The notes under the pieces were generated by a model, which saw only the letters and a list, made by a program, of their open reading frames with translations, ran no database searches and was not told the DNA's origin. From DATKMG01 sp035541995 (GTDB lineage Bacteria; Acidobacteriota; Terriglobia; Versatilivoradales; Versatilivoraceae), in the NCBI GenBank assembly GCA_035541995.1, contig DATKMG010000799.1, positions 1 to 15,665 on the forward strand: 15,665 nucleotides of DNA. Reading direction: 5' to 3'. Shown here piece by piece: positions 14,366 through 15,665 of this stretch. A program made the translations under genes and the position numbers. Numbering within the stretch: the stretch's first letter is position 1; every line of letters starts with the position of its first letter.

Positions 14366-14878
14366 ATGAAAACTATGGAATTGGGAGTCTTTGTCATACT
14401 GGCGGTGGTCTCGGTGGCTTCAGCCGCAAACATCCTGATTCAGCGACAGCCCATTCACTCCGCCTTGTCGTTGATCCTGACCTTTGTTTGCCTGGCTGGG
14501 ATCTATTTGCAGATGCATGCGGAATTCATTGCCGTCATGCAAGTGGTCATTTATACCGGTGCAATTATGGTGTTGTTTGTCTTCGTCATCATGCTGCTCA
14601 ATGCGCGCGAGGAGGTGAGCCCCCACAAAAGCCGAGTCGTAAGATTCCTGGGTATCCCTCTGGTGATTGTGCTACTGGTAGAATTGGGGTCAATTGTCTT
14701 CCACTCATTTCCTGAAGGAACTCCCGTAGCACAGGAGACCCTGTCAGGTTCACTGGGGAATACCCAATCGATTGGAATGCTTCTTTACACCGATTATGCA
14801 ATTCCCCTGGAGTTGACATCAATCCTGCTGTTGGTGGCAATTGTGGGAGCCATTCTGCTGGCTAAGAAAGAACTGTAA
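14366..14878 (+). CDS. nuoJ: NADH-quinone oxidoreductase subunit J
   Basis: Membrane subunit of complex I (ND6 homologue) at the junction between the quinone site and the antiporter-like proton pumps. 170 residues, with about five hydrophobic helices. The diagnostic third helix reads VVIYTGAIMVLFVFVIMLLN (about 61-80), whose glycine-containing centre forms the pi-bulge in known structures. The C-terminal helix ends LLLVAIVGAILLAKKEL. The ATG at 14366 follows the nuoE stop by nine bases; a second in-frame ATG is three codons later. The ribosome binding site is weak, so coupling to nuoE translation is likely. nuoK begins six bases after the stop. Confidence 0.95.
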   Translation: MKTMELGVFVILAVVSVASAANILIQRQPIHSALSLILTFVCLAGIYLQMHAEFIAVMQVVIYTGAIMVLFVFVIMLLNAREEVSPHKSRVVRFLGIPLVIVLLVELGSIVFHSFPEGTPVAQETLSGSLGNTQSIGMLLYTDYAIPLELTSILLLVAIVGAILLAKKEL

Positions 14879-14884
14879 TCATAC

Positions 14885-15187
14885 ATGATTCCCCTGACTT
14901 ATTATCTGCTGCTGAGCGCCGCGCTTTTCACCTTGGGTGTGCTTGGATTTATGATCAAGCGGAATGTCATCAGCATGTTCATGTGCATTGAACTGATGCT
15001 AAATGCTGTGAACCTCTCGTTTGTGGCCTTGGCTCGTCAATTTTCGCTACTGGACGGTCAGATCTTCGTTTTTTTTGTGATGGCTGTGGCAGCTGCGGAA
15101 GCGGCCGTGGGCTTGGGAATCGTAGTAGCCCTGTTCCGCAATCGACACACATTGGACGTTGATGAAGCGCGGCTGATGAAGTGGTAG
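14885..15187 (+). CDS. nuoK: NADH-quinone oxidoreductase subunit K
   Basis: Small three-helix membrane subunit of complex I (ND4L homologue) that forms part of the proton path. Exactly 100 residues, as in E. coli. The two functionally essential carboxylates are present at the same numbers: Glu36 (CIELMLNAVNL) and Glu72 (AVAAAEAAVGLGIVVALFR). The start PLTYYLLLSAALFTLGVLG is typical. It sits between nuoJ and nuoL in canonical order, six bases after the nuoJ stop. Confidence 0.97.
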   Translation: MIPLTYYLLLSAALFTLGVLGFMIKRNVISMFMCIELMLNAVNLSFVALARQFSLLDGQIFVFFVMAVAAAEAAVGLGIVVALFRNRHTLDVDEARLMKW

Positions 15188-15199
15188 GGATATCTTACC

Positions 15200-15220
15200 G
15201 CTTAAGGTTCGGCGTTAAGC
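15200..15220 (+). other. small hairpin just before nuoL
   Basis: GCTTAA (15200-15205) pairs with TTAAGC (15215-15220) with a nine-base loop, ending nine bases before the nuoL ATG where a ribosome binding site would lie. No Shine-Dalgarno sequence is visible there. It might tune NuoL translation; this is inference. Confidence 0.3.
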
Positions 15221-15229
15221 TCTCGTTCT

Positions 15230-15665
15230 ATGACACTGAAAGTCACCCTACTGATCGTTGCCCTTTCGCCTCTTCTTGGCGCTGCCGTCAGTGGTTTGTT
15301 CGGTAGACGCCTGCCGAAGAAGGCAGTGAGTGTCCTCTCATGCGGCTTAGTGGGTGTGTCCTTCCTGGCTGCGGTGATCTGCTTTGTCAAGCTGGTTCAT
15401 TATCCGCCAAACGAAGTTTCAGCTCTAAATTTCAATTATTTCACATGGATCCAGTCTGGCGGTTTTCTGGCAAGCTTCGGCTTCATGTTCGACCAATTGA
15501 CTGCAGTCATGGTGCTGGTGGTGGCTGGAATCGGGTTCATCATTCATATTTACTCGACCGGTTACATGGCCCATGAAGGCGGTTATTATCGCTTCTTTTC
15601 CTACCTGAACCTCTTCATGTTCTCCATGCTCACCCTGGTTCTGGCCAACAACTTCGTGCTGATGT
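15230..15665 (+). CDS. nuoL: NADH-quinone oxidoreductase subunit L (N-terminal part, cut by window edge)
   Basis: Largest antiporter-like, proton-pumping membrane subunit of complex I (ND5 homologue). The first 145 codons are visible. Helix 1 (about 5-22, LLIVALSPLLGAAVSGLFG), a second hydrophobic stretch (about 32-55), then FGFMFDQLTAVMVLVVAGIG, HIYSTGYMAHEGGYYRFFSY and LNLFMFSMLTLVLANNFVLM, which are strongly conserved in NuoL. It begins 42 bases after the nuoK stop, a larger gap than between the other nuo genes, and has no clear ribosome binding site. Family members are about 600-700 residues, so most of the gene, and probably nuoM and nuoN, lie to the right. Confidence 0.95.
   Translation, partial: MTLKVTLLIVALSPLLGAAVSGLFGRRLPKKAVSVLSCGLVGVSFLAAVICFVKLVHYPPNEVSALNFNYFTWIQSGGFLASFGFMFDQLTAVMVLVVAGIGFIIHIYSTGYMAHEGGYYRFFSYLNLFMFSMLTLVLANNFVLM

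Overview
The window looks like chromosomal DNA from a Gram-negative bacterium, since it carries lpxD (lipid A synthesis) and a proton-pumping complex I cluster. The gene order recO-glyQ-glyS-ppdK is one I associate with Deltaproteobacteria such as Geobacter and with related phyla. The small secreted protein and the 289-residue hypothetical protein feel most like Acidobacteriota. The phylum is therefore an inference (Acidobacteriota first, deltaproteobacterial lineages second). I see no insertion sequence, phage gene, CRISPR array, rRNA or tRNA.

Left part (1-4105): the N-terminal third of a phosphofructokinase runs off the left edge on the minus strand. It carries GGDD, the signature of the pyrophosphate-dependent type. 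Next is a self-contained plus-strand unit: a near-consensus promoter, a gene for a 125-residue secreted beta-rich protein and a strong hairpin. Pyruvate phosphate dikinase (ppdK) follows on the minus strand. A PPi-linked PFK and PPDK so close together suggest a pyrophosphate-economising, reversible glycolysis.

Middle (4084-8833): ppdK, glyS, glyQ and recO lie head to tail on the minus strand. glyQ and recO overlap by 11 bases, and glyQ and glyS use GTG and TTG starts. Upstream of recO is a spacer of about 0.9 kb with a candidate recO promoter, a very AT-rich core with an inverted repeat, and a good sigma70-type promoter for the next gene.

8834-12407: an orphan membrane sensor histidine kinase (plus) ends 16 bases inside the tail of a convergent xerD-type tyrosine recombinase gene (minus). 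Divergent from xerD is lpxD (plus), with overlapping candidate promoters in the 109-base gap.

12408-13501 (minus): a two-gene unit of an unrecognised 289-residue protein with a C-terminal Ig-like domain and a ThiS-type sulfur carrier. The carrier ends GGGIS rather than in a free GG. No thiG or other thiamine gene is next to it, so this pair is the best candidate for something undescribed.

13502-15665 (plus): a leader rich in inverted repeats, then nuoE, nuoJ, nuoK and the start of nuoL. The canonical nuoF, G, H and I are absent between E and J, so the complex I genes are split in this genome. Nuo genes continue past the right edge.
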